The position numbers and the translations under genes are program-made. DNA of 64,000 nucleotides from Paramacrobiotus metropolitanus (lineage: Eukaryota; Tardigrada; Eutardigrada; Parachela; Macrobiotidae), in contig NW_026570237.1 in NCBI RefSeq assembly GCF_019649055.1, positions 558,001-622,000 on the forward strand, in the 5' to 3' direction. Under the pieces are notes generated by a model, which saw nothing but the letters and a program-made list of their open reading frames with translations, had not been told where the DNA came from and ran no database searches. This document shows positions 9,826 to 19,362 of the stretch, piece after piece. Each line of letters opens with the position of its first letter. Position 1 is the stretch's first letter.

Positions 9826-10469
9826 AATCTGCCATTCGAGTTCACTTGAGCTGTTAGAGCATTACTTGAATGAATTTGAAATGCTTATAACCATTTCACT
9901 ATAACTTTCGTATTTTACTCCTATTATTAAAAACCATACTGCAACCGAATTATGCTGCTACGATTTCATAAAAACTATGCCGTGATTCTAAAAATTTGTT
10001 TACATTTGCAAATTCATACGCGAACAACCAGGATATTCTTTGTCCGTACTTTGCATCTATCACCGTCCACACTGGACCAGTATTCTACGAAATTTCAGTA
10101 AAAGGAAACTCTCTCAGCCAGCCTGCTGCTGACTAACATCGTTCTTATGTTGCCTATAATGAGCACTCTGAACGACATGCAGTACTTCGCTAGCCTTTAC
10201 GCTACAATTTCTCACAACACTGAACTCTGATTCCCACATACCGCAAAACAATAATAACTCATACGACTTAATTTCCTCTGCTTACAAGTATATTGTACCA
10301 TGTGTTTCTAAGTAAAAAGGAAAAATTTAAAGTTTCCATTTAAATGCTGCATAAGACTTCGATTAACCGCTGTGTCTCTTAAATTGACTGGACTTTCAGT
10401 GAACTCAAGCCAACTGTCCCAATGTATGTATTTGCCTATGCACTACCATATTCGACAAAAATTTATTTC

Positions 10470-10492
10470 AAGATTCACCTTTGCGCTGACTT
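10470..10492 (-). ncRNA. covarying hairpin, copy 3 (bulged)
   Basis: Plus strand AAG-at-TCA-CCTTTGCGC-TGACTT: the same stem with a 2-nt bulge and the same loop pattern. Spacing between the three copies is about 594 and 665 bp. Confidence 0.35.
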
Positions 10493-10770
10493 CATACAGC
10501 TCTATTAATCTTTAATTAAGCATAATGCTGACAGCATTGTGGAAGTGCTCTTAAGCCATTGCGCTACAATTAACCGCTCTTTCCCATACTAAAAATTTTC
10601 ACACTGCTATGCACTACATTGAATTTCTCAATTTTAAAGCACTGCCTACTGATTATACAACTATAGGCGCTTATAACAGGCGAATTGCAGCTCCTACGTA
10701 CACGCCGCTTCACTACATCATTTCATGTCTACTAAAATTAACAACACTTATACTGCAATGTACAGTTTCC

Positions 10771-13700
10771 TCAACTCGTACCCCATTTCTGCTTAAAAAT
10801 ATGCCCAGGGAGTTTGCTTTCAAACTTTTCAATTTCCTCTCTCATATTAGGCCAATAATATTTTTCAACTTCATACAGACACTTGAATATTGTCATATCT
10901 GGACCAAATTCTTTCTCATAATTAACCCGCTTATTCGTAGCTAGCATAAGCTTCTCACGCCATTGGAAAGGGATAAAAATATGCGAATTATACCGCTCAC
11001 TACCAGGCGTTTTATGACGAACAAGTTCATTATTTTCCACCAACAACGAATTAATTTCTGCACGTACTGCCTCTGAATCTACATTCTTCGGATTCTTATA
11101 AAAATTACGCCATGACTGAATATCTACACACCTTTGTTGTTGTTCCAACCAAAAAGCTTTACTGTCCCATTCCGCATTAGACGGAAAATAAAATTCATCA
11201 CCGTCATTCGTCTTCGGTCTAGTCCATTTAGGCAAACTATTAGATTTTCCTGACCGCTTACTTTTCACTTTAGATTCGTCATTCTTAACAACTTCTATAC
11301 ACTGAGCTTCCGCTTTCTGAGGTAGTTCTTGCGGTGTTACGTATTTACCACGCAACTCTACCGGTACTTCCACATAACCTGTTACATTTACTGGTACTAC
11401 AGACTCTACCACTACTTTCTGTTGTGCTGCTACAGGACTAACTTCCGGTTCAACTCGCTTATGTACGACCGTAGATTTCTCAACGGTACATGCATCAACA
11501 TGCTGTACTTGACTGCCGCTACTAACTACTCCATCAAAAATAATTTCTGGACCCGCATTAACCGCAACTGCTTGCTTCGGCAAATAACAATAAAAGTCCT
11601 CATTAGTTAATTTCCTGATGTCGTCCACTACTTTATGTATTCCCTTACTATCTTTAACAATACAAACTGACTTTCCATTATTGCAAAAAGCATTTGACGT
11701 TTTAATACAAATACTATTAGCACCATTTCTTTCATTAAAAATATTAACCGCGTTACATTCACATGCCTGTAACTTTTTACAAACAACATCGTGAAAATCA
11801 TCTTCATAATAGTTTTCGCCTTCTGAATAAATTTCTTCAACCGGAACAACATTTCCCAAATAAAAATTTTCAGATAAATCTACTGATTCGTCCGAATTAT
11901 TCACAACAATTATACCGCAATAACCATTTTCATCAAACTTAACAATACCGTCACAAAACAATAATAGACCGCAATTTTTACCTTCATACTCGAAATTCTG
12001 CTCCAATAATCCGCCTTTAATTAATTCTGCTAATTCACTTCCGAATTTATTAATACGAGCACGTATAACTCCCCTATTTCTCGGCTGAATTTCAATCGGA
12101 TACTGAGGTACTAACCCTAATTTACTAAAATCTGCAAAACGCTTCATAGTTGCCGTATTAATTTCTACTGATTTCTGACTTTGTATTGCCGGTACTGAAA
12201 CAACTTCCTTAGCTGCCTGTACTGCCGGGATCGGCACGTTTTCTTCGACCTTTTGTCTTCCCAGGACTACTATATTTAGTTCTGATTCGGGCACCCTCTC
12301 GAACATGCCTTCAATACTAATATCGACTAGCTGCGTACTGTTCTGAATTTCGGGAACACTACTAACCTTCTCTGTTTCCGAACTAACAACCTTCCTTGAT
12401 TCCATAGTGGCTACCTGACACTCTCGCTTCGGTAAGTCTTTTATTCCATGCGATAATTTCCGCCAATCGTCAGTTAGACTTACTGACCCGTTACTCCTCT
12501 GAACAATAACCGCTGGAGTTCCAAAAGTAGAATCCGACACCAAATGCTTAGATTCAAGTTTACTGACCATTTCCTCCGTATCTCGGTCAATATTATCGGC
12601 ACCTACTTTCCTATTAACGAGTTTTTTCGCCCAACACTCGCAATTTTTGGCAATAGTACAAACTGCATCATGAAAATTATCGTTGAATTTATCCGAACCA
12701 ACCGCATAAATTTCGTCAATAGGATCTAATTCACCCAGAAATAGATTACTGCCAATTTGCACAGTTTTATCCGACAGATTCATCACAGGAATACGCAAAC
12801 ACCCATTTTCATTAACATCAATCACACCGTCAAACAGAAGCAAATTGCCAAACCGTTTACCTTCATACTCAAAGTTTTGCTCAACCAAACCATTTCTCAC
12901 CAATTCAGCAATTTCAGATTCAGACTTATTTATACGTGCACGAATCACTCCTTTAGACCGAGGTTTAATATCAACCGCAAATTGAGGAAAAACTTCCATG
13001 GCACAAAAATCAACTGCCGGTTTATTCTGCTTCGTTGCTGCTTCATTCACAAGACGTGCCGTTTCATTGCTCACCACAGGTACTTCTTTGTTCAACTCAA
13101 ATATAGGCTCATTCCGAAAAACAGACTCATTCCGAGGAACAGACCCATTCCGAAGATTTCTCTTCTCAACATTCGACTGTCTAACGTTTTGCTTAACATT
13201 CGACTGAACAGGTGGAACTGACCACTCATCATCATCTGCCGGTGCTATTCCTGAAAATGTCACTTTCTTACCGTTTTTCTTAGCCTTCGTCGGCTTATCA
13301 CTCTTCTTATACGCCGCATCTACTCTATTCCGCTTAATCGGATCCAACAGACTACTCGGTAACGGATCACGTATTACTCCTGGTCTATTTACCTGAATAG
13401 GACCGTCAAAATCCACTCGAGAAATAGCTCTCGCCATAGCACGCTGGTCTTCCGCTGAGACTGGTGCCTTACCAAGGTCAACATCGTAATTGCCTTCAGC
13501 CGGTACAAATTTTCCATCAACAAAATCTCCAGTTTCTCCTTGCAACACCGCGAATTTATTCGTGTATTTCGGATCAACCCAATTTGCAACTTCATCTTTC
13601 AACAAATCTGACTGCAAGTACTCATTACTTGCTGGATCTGGATGTCTCGGAGGACGTGTATCCCGATGCTCAGGATAACAGAACTTGCAATTAGATTCGA

Positions 13701-13965
13701 CATGATCAATCTCAACTAACATATTCGGCCAATAGAATTTTTCAACCAAAAGACGATAAGTCGTAGTATCCTTCAAAATTTTCTCATGCTTAACTGCCGC
13801 ATGTACTGCTAAAATCAATTTAACACGCCAATGATACGGTACAAAAATACGTGGTTTAGCGCCTCGCGCCTCATTCTTATGACACAAAACTCCATCGTAA
13901 ATCGTAAACCAATTAATTTCCTCCTTAATGAAATTTGTATCTGCCTTCTGAGGATTTAAATGCAA
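10771..13965 (-). CDS. pol-like polyprotein segment with duplicated integrase-N and linker/RT-N modules, no catalytic cores
   Basis: An open frame of 1,064 codons. Residues about 1-100 match the N-terminal zinc-binding region of Gypsy integrases (HAAVKHEK, YWPNM, CKFC; H-x4-H and C-x2-C). After a charged spacer, residues about 325-440 and about 605-730 are two copies of the beta-rich module usually found between protease and RT (shared GVIRARIN, EQNFEYEGK, NLSD/NNSD). Each is followed by a short piece resembling the start of RT (FGTPAVIVQ...DDWRKL; SVCIVKD...VDDIRKL). The end (about 960-1064) is a second, decayed integrase N-region (YYWPNM) without its CxxC. RT palm, RNase H and the DDE core are absent. 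It lies in frame with the preceding segments, separated by a TGA at 14011-14013. Confidence 0.7.
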   Translation of the reverse strand: MHLNPQKADTNFIKEEINWFTIYDGVLCHKNEARGAKPRIFVPYHWRVKLILAVHAAVKHEKILKDTTTYRLLVEKFYWPNMLVEIDHVESNCKFCYPEHRDTRPPRHPDPASNEYLQSDLLKDEVANWVDPKYTNKFAVLQGETGDFVDGKFVPAEGNYDVDLGKAPVSAEDQRAMARAISRVDFDGPIQVNRPGVIRDPLPSSLLDPIKRNRVDAAYKKSDKPTKAKKNGKKVTFSGIAPADDDEWSVPPVQSNVKQNVRQSNVEKRNLRNGSVPRNESVFRNEPIFELNKEVPVVSNETARLVNEAATKQNKPAVDFCAMEVFPQFAVDIKPRSKGVIRARINKSESEIAELVRNGLVEQNFEYEGKRFGNLLLFDGVIDVNENGCLRIPVMNLSDKTVQIGSNLFLGELDPIDEIYAVGSDKFNDNFHDAVCTIAKNCECWAKKLVNRKVGADNIDRDTEEMVSKLESKHLVSDSTFGTPAVIVQRSNGSVSLTDDWRKLSHGIKDLPKRECQVATMESRKVVSSETEKVSSVPEIQNSTQLVDISIEGMFERVPESELNIVVLGRQKVEENVPIPAVQAAKEVVSVPAIQSQKSVEINTATMKRFADFSKLGLVPQYPIEIQPRNRGVIRARINKFGSELAELIKGGLLEQNFEYEGKNCGLLLFCDGIVKFDENGYCGIIVVNNSDESVDLSENFYLGNVVPVEEIYSEGENYYEDDFHDVVCKKLQACECNAVNIFNERNGANSICIKTSNAFCNNGKSVCIVKDSKGIHKVVDDIRKLTNEDFYCYLPKQAVAVNAGPEIIFDGVVSSGSQVQHVDACTVEKSTVVHKRVEPEVSPVAAQQKVVVESVVPVNVTGYVEVPVELRGKYVTPQELPQKAEAQCIEVVKNDESKVKSKRSGKSNSLPKWTRPKTNDGDEFYFPSNAEWDSKAFWLEQQQRCVDIQSWRNFYKNPKNVDSEAVRAEINSLLVENNELVRHKTPGSERYNSHIFIPFQWREKLMLATNKRVNYEKEFGPDMTIFKCLYEVEKYYWPNMREEIEKFESKLPGHIFKQKWGTS

Positions 13966-14010
13966 ATGATACCAACACTTAGCGTCACCCTGCGCTCTCT
14001 GCTGTGCTCG

Positions 14011-15165
14011 TCAAAACGTGACCTTATTGAAATCCGCAAGACTCGGTTTCATCTCACGCGTTTCCGGATCAAGTCTCGGAATCATCCAACGTTTCCAATC
14101 AGAATCAACTTTATACTGTGCACTTTTAACGGGCACTCTCTTACCGTTATTCTGTTCAACCGGAACTACGTTCAATTTCTTACCCGCAATCGTCAAAGAT
14201 TTACCATTATTAACCGCTTCATCGCCATTAACTGCTGGCTGATTAATTCCTCTCTCCATAAAATGCTGATTACGTTTAACCATATTCGAATCAGGAAAAG
14301 TACGTCGCTGCACAATACTCTTATTCTGAGAATTATTCTGAAGGGTTTGGGCGGGTGGGACCGCATAACTACGCACATTCCCAACATTACCGCCCCCGCA
14401 AACTTGCTTAGCACTGCTATCGGCTGGGAGAGAATTACCCCCGCAAACTTGCTGAGACACACCCCCGCAAACTTGCTGTTCACCTGAGTTCGTAATACTG
14501 AAAACTTCTTCCTCAAAAATTCTGCCGTTATTTTGCCCGCGAAAATTCTGGTTATTCACACTTACCGGTTCATCATTATGACCAAGTAATTTATCATATC
14601 GCTTACGAACATCCGCTAATTCTGAATCCCTTACACTACGATTTACTGCCGTATCGTTCGTAACTTCTCTCTGCTGGGCGGTGGATTGAGATACACCCCC
14701 GCAAACTTGCTTACCGCCACCTGCTTGCCGATTATTACTCAACTGAGATTCCGAATTATCTACGTCTGCGTAACAAATCGAATCTGAAACTCTCGGCCAT
14801 TTTCTCACCGCGTAATCCATCTCCATCTGACAAATATCGACTGGTGCACCGATGTACACATTATGCGCTGTTTTGTACGGAAGAAATTGTGCATACGGCG
14901 CAAAACCCAACATGTTCGCCTGCATTAAAGCCGGAATCGACTTACCATAATACGTATGCACTGGAGCTAACTCTACGAAATTATGCTCTCTGACAATCTC
15001 ATCCATGTCGCAAGTCTTCCTTAACGCATTCTCATGTAATTTGGCTAACGAGTTCTGACGAATCATACGCCAAGTCATCGAACTGAAGTCCAAAATGAAA
15101 GGTTTCGTGACGAAAAAGTCCATTCCCAAAATAATATGATCACGATCGCAATTTGTGCTTACCAA
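14011..15165 (-). CDS. protease C-terminal half plus low-complexity linker
   Basis: In frame with 15208-16494. The codons between are open, and the two segments are separated only by the TGA at 15208-15210. The start carries HIILGMDFF, the conserved C-terminal ILG-D motif of retroviral-type aspartic proteases. A Ser/Asn/Gln-rich linker follows with repeated QVCGG peptides, then a segment leading into the integrase N-region across the TGA at 14011-14013. That order is a normal protease joined to the sequence that usually precedes integrase, with RT and RNase H deleted between them. Confidence 0.65.
   Translation of the reverse strand: MVSTNCDRDHIILGMDFFVTKPFILDFSSMTWRMIRQNSLAKLHENALRKTCDMDEIVREHNFVELAPVHTYYGKSIPALMQANMLGFAPYAQFLPYKTAHNVYIGAPVDICQMEMDYAVRKWPRVSDSICYADVDNSESQLSNNRQAGGGKQVCGGVSQSTAQQREVTNDTAVNRSVRDSELADVRKRYDKLLGHNDEPVSVNNQNFRGQNNGRIFEEEVFSITNSGEQQVCGGVSQQVCGGNSLPADSSAKQVCGGGNVGNVRSYAVPPAQTLQNNSQNKSIVQRRTFPDSNMVKRNQHFMERGINQPAVNGDEAVNNGKSLTIAGKKLNVVPVEQNNGKRVPVKSAQYKVDSDWKRWMIPRLDPETREMKPSLADFNKVTF
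14393..14710 (-). repeat. repeated QVCGG-encoding motif (CAAGTTTGCGGGGG)
   Basis: The same nucleotide core occurs four times on the minus strand, at about 14393-14409, 14440-14456, 14461-14477 and 14693-14710. A variant encoding HVCGG lies in the gag frame at about 17309-17325. The conservation is at nucleotide level, including silent positions, unlike the surrounding low-complexity sequence. Confidence 0.6.
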
Positions 15166-15207
15166 ACACGTGTGCTCGAATGCCGTACCAAATTCATGAA
15201 TAGTAAT

Positions 15208-16494
15208 TCAAGTCGACAAAGGTTCAACTGCATGCTGACCATTATATGCCGTATTTACCAACATACCCTTAACATGACTCGGACATTGAAAAATATGCAA
15301 ATCCAACTTCTTCGCTAACCAAAAGGGAATTATCGAAATACTGGAACCTGTATCGATCATGACCTTAACCTGTTTGTAATTCACGTCAATCGTACAATAC
15401 CACGCCTGCGCGTCTAACGTCGGCTTATGAATTACCAATTCTGACGCTGGATACTTCGACATGTCAATTACTTCCGTCGTATTACACTGCGCTGGTTTCT
15501 TCTGCCATACGTATTCGAACTCAATCACATTTACCTGCGCACCGTAACGTCGCAACATTTCTGTAGTCGGTTCGATCAATCGAGGATACGCTAAGGGTCG
15601 CTGACATGCTGACGCTGCATGCAAATCATGACAAATTTCCCTACCATTTGCCAACCTCCACTTGTCTCTCTGAATTTGACTCTCAATAAACTGACCGTTA
15701 TTCTGCTGCTGATAATTTCGAATATCATTCGAAAAATTTCCGCCGTTATTTCCGAAATTGTTACTGCCATTTCCGAAATTATTATTACCGTTAAACCGAG
15801 GACGAAAATTTCCATTACCATTATTTCCATTAAAACCGCCGCGATTAAAATTATTACCGTTCTGAAATCTCGGTCTGAAATTATTCTGTCCGCGAAAATT
15901 ATTCATAGGCGCCATTTGCCTAAAATTACCCTGATTCTGAAAATTCTGTGAATTCATCATATTCTGATTATTCTGCAAAGGCTGAAAATTTTGAACTGGC
16001 TGACCGCTATTTACCGGAGCCATCGCCATACTACCTGGCTGTTGCGCTATCTGAACGAAAGACTGCTGATCTGAGATCTGCACTGGATTCGACATCTGAA
16101 CTGGATTCGACATCTGTACTGGATTCGACATCTGTACTGGATTCGACATCTGAACTGGAGCATACACTGGTTGCTGTACTGAAGACAACACAGGCTGCTG
16201 CAAAACTACCGGATTCTGATAAACTGGTGGAACCATTTGAACAGGTTGACCACTCCAGTTACTGCCGTTACTATTACCAAAATTACCATACTGACGTGTA
16301 TAATTACCACGCCCTGAATACTGGCCCCGGAAGGAATTACCTCGCGCTGTATAATTGCCGCGACTTCCATAATTACCACGGTCACCCCTGAAAGTGCCAC
16401 TAAATCCGCTGAAACCATTGTTACCGCCTGCACTTACACGCTGAGTTTCAGGAGACTTTTTCTCACCGCCAAGAATACTCTGAAGTTTTTCCAA
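15208..16494 (-). CDS. Gag/Pro-linker and aspartic protease N-terminal half
   Basis: Follows gag in the same frame after the TAG at 16495-16497. The first 280 residues or so are Gly/Asn/Gln/Met-rich with RG/RGN boxes like the ORF at 940-1863, and probably bind RNA. They include a run of NPVQMS hexapeptides from an 18-bp minisatellite. Near the C-terminus is the retropepsin active site MIDTGSSISII (DTG at about 15348-15356), followed by normal protease sequence to a TGA at 15208-15210. Past that stop the protease continues in the same frame. I see no CCHC zinc knuckle. Start codon use is unclear; expression would most simply be by stop readthrough. Confidence 0.7.
   Translation of the reverse strand: MEKLQSILGGEKKSPETQRVSAGGNNGFSGFSGTFRGDRGNYGSRGNYTARGNSFRGQYSGRGNYTRQYGNFGNSNGSNWSGQPVQMVPPVYQNPVVLQQPVLSSVQQPVYAPVQMSNPVQMSNPVQMSNPVQMSNPVQISDQQSFVQIAQQPGSMAMAPVNSGQPVQNFQPLQNNQNMMNSQNFQNQGNFRQMAPMNNFRGQNNFRPRFQNGNNFNRGGFNGNNGNGNFRPRFNGNNNFGNGSNNFGNNGGNFSNDIRNYQQQNNGQFIESQIQRDKWRLANGREICHDLHAASACQRPLAYPRLIEPTTEMLRRYGAQVNVIEFEYVWQKKPAQCNTTEVIDMSKYPASELVIHKPTLDAQAWYCTIDVNYKQVKVMIDTGSSISIIPFWLAKKLDLHIFQCPSHVKGMLVNTAYNGQHAVEPLST
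16083..16158 (-). repeat. 18-bp coding minisatellite (NPVQMS)n
   Basis: About four tandem copies of an 18-bp unit (plus strand ctggattcgacatctgNa) keep the frame and encode NPVQMS. Nearly identical units indicate recent slippage. Confidence 0.85.
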
Positions 16495-16497
16495 CTA
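16495..16497 (-). other. in-frame gag TAG, candidate readthrough stop
   Basis: Context ATGAGA-TAG-TTGGAA. The frame is open for 428 codons beyond it. TGA codons at 15208 and 14011 similarly interrupt a continuous frame. Confidence 0.4.
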
Positions 16498-19362
16498 TCT
16501 CATATGCTTAATCAATTCATACGGATCAGTAATATTCATGATAAATGAATGCCTGTACCAATCTGGCTTATTACTTTTCAAGCCTTCAAGCAAAATGCTA
16601 GTTTTCTCAATATCACCTAATTCCAAGTCATTAAACCACTTAATAAAACTATCCGCATAGTTATCAACTGTATCTTCGTCTCGAAAAATTCTTGCCGTCA
16701 TTTCCCTACGTATATCTGCCGGAGACGTCGCAATATTAAAATGTTCAAGAATTTCTTTCTTATAAAAATTTTCCCAATCGCGATTTGGTTTATCGCGAAG
16801 TAAACCTTGGAACCATAATACTGCGTTACCTTTCAATGCACCAACAACTTGCCTGCACGTATCACTGTCACTCCATCCATTCGACAATCGACACTGATCA
16901 ACTTGCGTAAGCCAATGTTCAATCGAACCTGACTTCCGCTTACCTTCGTACGGTTGTAATTTCATCACATTACTCGGCTTGCTGGAGTTTGCATTCTTCA
17001 TCGCTTCCGCAATAATTTTGATCACACCGAGCCAGTCTGGATTCGCATTCTGCTGTGCAGCAAAACCACCGACCGACGCTGCATTCACGTCTTCCATATC
17101 AACATTACCGTCATCATCGATACCGTTATTTACCGGTATTTCAACATTAATCAAGGGAACATGCCCTACATTAACCGCCTGCGTATGTCGCCTATCTTGC
17201 GACTGATGCCTAACACGAGATGCTGCCGAACGAGGCTGATCTGATCTCGGTTCGTTTAACTGACCACTGTCATTACGCGAAGCTAAGGGAACTCGGAGAG
17301 AGTTTTCACCCCCGCAAACGTGATTGCTGCTGCTACCGCCTAAATTTCCTGCGTGAAACTGACTACTTCCGCTAGCATAATTATTCACGTTACCGCTCGG
17401 TACAAAACCCTGAGACTGACCTGACATCTGAGCAATATTACTGTAAGCCGGTGGCTGATTAAAAGCCAAATTACCCGTACCTACACGAACTTCAGGTTCA
17501 AAATTCCACTCTCTTTCATGCGAAATCTGATTACCTTTCAATTCCTCTGCTTCAACTCGCAATTTTTCCATACGCTGCATTAAATCAAGAATTTCGGAAT
17601 CTTTACCGTCAATTCTGACACCAACTGAATGAATTAGTTTCTCTTTCTCTTCAAGCGTTGCATTAAGCTTGCGTTCCCTACTCAAGGCTGATTTCAAATC
17701 TTTTTCCGCAACAATTTTCGCATTACATTCCAATTTACAATTAATTTTCAACTGCTCAATTTCCAAAAGCAATTTCTTCTCATTTTCTTTGAAAATCGCT
17801 AAAGCTTGCAAATTACTTGAACCAAGCGATTTTGACGCTTCTGCCTTAACTTTCTGCAACTGTTCATTTACTGACCGCAACTGAGCACTGAGCCCCTGAT
17901 TTTCCAAAATTAACTTCGACGACTGAGAATCTTCCTCCTCAAGATCGCGAATACGTTTTTCATTCACCTGACACTTACTCGAAAGTGCACGAACATTTTT
18001 CTCATGTTCTGCATTACTTGCCTGAACTGCCGTTAACTGCTGCCTTAAAGCCGAAATATCACTGTGCAGTTTATTTTTCAGTTTATCGTCTTTAGACAAA
18101 ATTTCATTCAACCGATTAATCTCATCGCTATTTTGCAATTGCCTAAGACACAATGCAACATAATTTTTCGTACACCGAATCATAGTACCCAATGATTCAC
18201 GAGTGACTGCTAATGCCTCTTGCTCCGATTTTGAAGCTTTCAACTTAGCGTCCACCTCACTTACTTCTTGCGCAAATTCCTGACTTAAAGGATCAAAGTC
18301 ATTTTCAAAAATGAAATGCCGCAAATCTGATTGAAGAGGATGCAAAAGGTTATTCACATTTTCATCGAAAGGAATATCTTCATCCAACAATGACTTTTCA
18401 CAATTAAACGCCGTATTATTTTCATCATCTGAATTTTCAGAAAAAGGAGTTCCTTCTCTCATCGTAATATTACCAAGGAAATTACTGCCAACCGTATTAT
18501 TATTCTGATCATTGCTCATAGCGATCACGCGTTCATCGCTTACTTGAGCCGCTGCACTACGTTCTCTCGCCATATTGGACGGAGTCACGAAATTCCCTAC
18601 CGCTACCGAATTCAAATTTTCAACCGCATTTCCAACTACTTCTGCATTCTGCATATTTACTGACTGCCCTACTGAGTGTGGATTTACCAGTTGCGACATC
18701 AGCGATCTCCTCGGATCCACCACTTGATCTGGATTTACCACTGACGGAGTTACCTGTTTCCCAGGATTAACCGTACCGACTGACTGACTTGAAATCAACT
18801 GCATACTGGACAGAGTCATGCCATTTTTCTGTGCACTCGAAGCCGAACTATCTTCCAAGTCCAACAACGACTCACTTACCGCATTCCCAGAATTCTCAAT
18901 AATTACCGAGGCGTTAAACGGCCCATCTGACATAACTATGGTATCCCGAGATTTCTTACCAGTACCTGACTCCTTTCTTTGCTGCACTTCTGCCTCGTAC
19001 ACAGTGACATTCAAAGTCGCCCATTCTTTTGCTGCTTTAAACTCTGCTTCTGACATATTCAAATAAGCTGACGGGATAGACCGTTCGTGCGAGAACCAAG
19101 TGCTATAGTAACTCGGAGCTCTTAACAACGTTGAATTTTTGTCTTCCCAGTCAACCCATTGTTGACTGCAGTACGCGCTCTTTTTCTCCGGAGGTTCTAA
19201 CCCTACTGCCCTATACATTAAGCCAAGGGGAACTTTCTTCGGAAACTGAAAACGAGTGTCAAACCCGCTTTCAACTGCTTTCGACTGCAATCTATCTGAT
19301 TCAACTTTTCTCAATGGCCAAAAGCCATCACGTTTCACAGATAATTCTGCTGATTCTGACAT
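16495..19362 (-). CDS. gag: Gag polyprotein of Gypsy-like retroelement, with long coiled coil
   Basis: ATG at 19362 gives 955 residues. The N-terminal 350 are unrecognised. About 355-620 is a long heptad-rich coiled coil (many Leu/Lys/Glu/Gln, for example LENQGLSAQLRSVNEQLQKV). A Ser/Asn/Gln-rich stretch with one VCGG motif follows. About 800-955 matches the retrotransposon Gag capsid domain (HWLTQVDQCRL, WFQGLL, WENFYKKEILEHFN, DNYADSFIKWF). At 955 residues it is far longer than a usual Gypsy Gag because of the coiled coil. It ends at TAG, after which the same frame continues into the Pro segment, an arrangement like gammaretroviral gag-pol. Preceded by a 1.1-kb leader and the PBS. Confidence 0.8.
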   Translation of the reverse strand: MSESAELSVKRDGFWPLRKVESDRLQSKAVESGFDTRFQFPKKVPLGLMYRAVGLEPPEKKSAYCSQQWVDWEDKNSTLLRAPSYYSTWFSHERSIPSAYLNMSEAEFKAAKEWATLNVTVYEAEVQQRKESGTGKKSRDTIVMSDGPFNASVIIENSGNAVSESLLDLEDSSASSAQKNGMTLSSMQLISSQSVGTVNPGKQVTPSVVNPDQVVDPRRSLMSQLVNPHSVGQSVNMQNAEVVGNAVENLNSVAVGNFVTPSNMARERSAAAQVSDERVIAMSNDQNNNTVGSNFLGNITMREGTPFSENSDDENNTAFNCEKSLLDEDIPFDENVNNLLHPLQSDLRHFIFENDFDPLSQEFAQEVSEVDAKLKASKSEQEALAVTRESLGTMIRCTKNYVALCLRQLQNSDEINRLNEILSKDDKLKNKLHSDISALRQQLTAVQASNAEHEKNVRALSSKCQVNEKRIRDLEEEDSQSSKLILENQGLSAQLRSVNEQLQKVKAEASKSLGSSNLQALAIFKENEKKLLLEIEQLKINCKLECNAKIVAEKDLKSALSRERKLNATLEEKEKLIHSVGVRIDGKDSEILDLMQRMEKLRVEAEELKGNQISHEREWNFEPEVRVGTGNLAFNQPPAYSNIAQMSGQSQGFVPSGNVNNYASGSSQFHAGNLGGSSSNHVCGGENSLRVPLASRNDSGQLNEPRSDQPRSAASRVRHQSQDRRHTQAVNVGHVPLINVEIPVNNGIDDDGNVDMEDVNAASVGGFAAQQNANPDWLGVIKIIAEAMKNANSSKPSNVMKLQPYEGKRKSGSIEHWLTQVDQCRLSNGWSDSDTCRQVVGALKGNAVLWFQGLLRDKPNRDWENFYKKEILEHFNIATSPADIRREMTARIFRDEDTVDNYADSFIKWFNDLELGDIEKTSILLEGLKSNKPDWYRHSFIMNITDPYELIKHMR

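Larger units (their letters stand above)
4317..10770 (-). other. long 3' region of the giant retroelement, mostly noncoding
   Basis: About 6.5 kb downstream of the pol-like frame. Apart from two small minus-strand ORFs (6557-7120 and 8091-8402) no sustained coding sequence is seen on either strand. The plus strand is C/A-rich and the minus strand T/G-rich, with frequent gcggta words. It contains a cluster of tRNA-like sequences (about 4966-6257) and three copies of a covarying hairpin (9211-10492). There is no reverse transcriptase or integrase core. The length is exceptional for the 3' part of an LTR retrotransposon. Confidence 0.5.

Noticed and set aside
12544-13694. Plus-strand ORFs within the pol-like region
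   Set aside because: Antisense shadows; codon structure and domain matches are on the minus strand.
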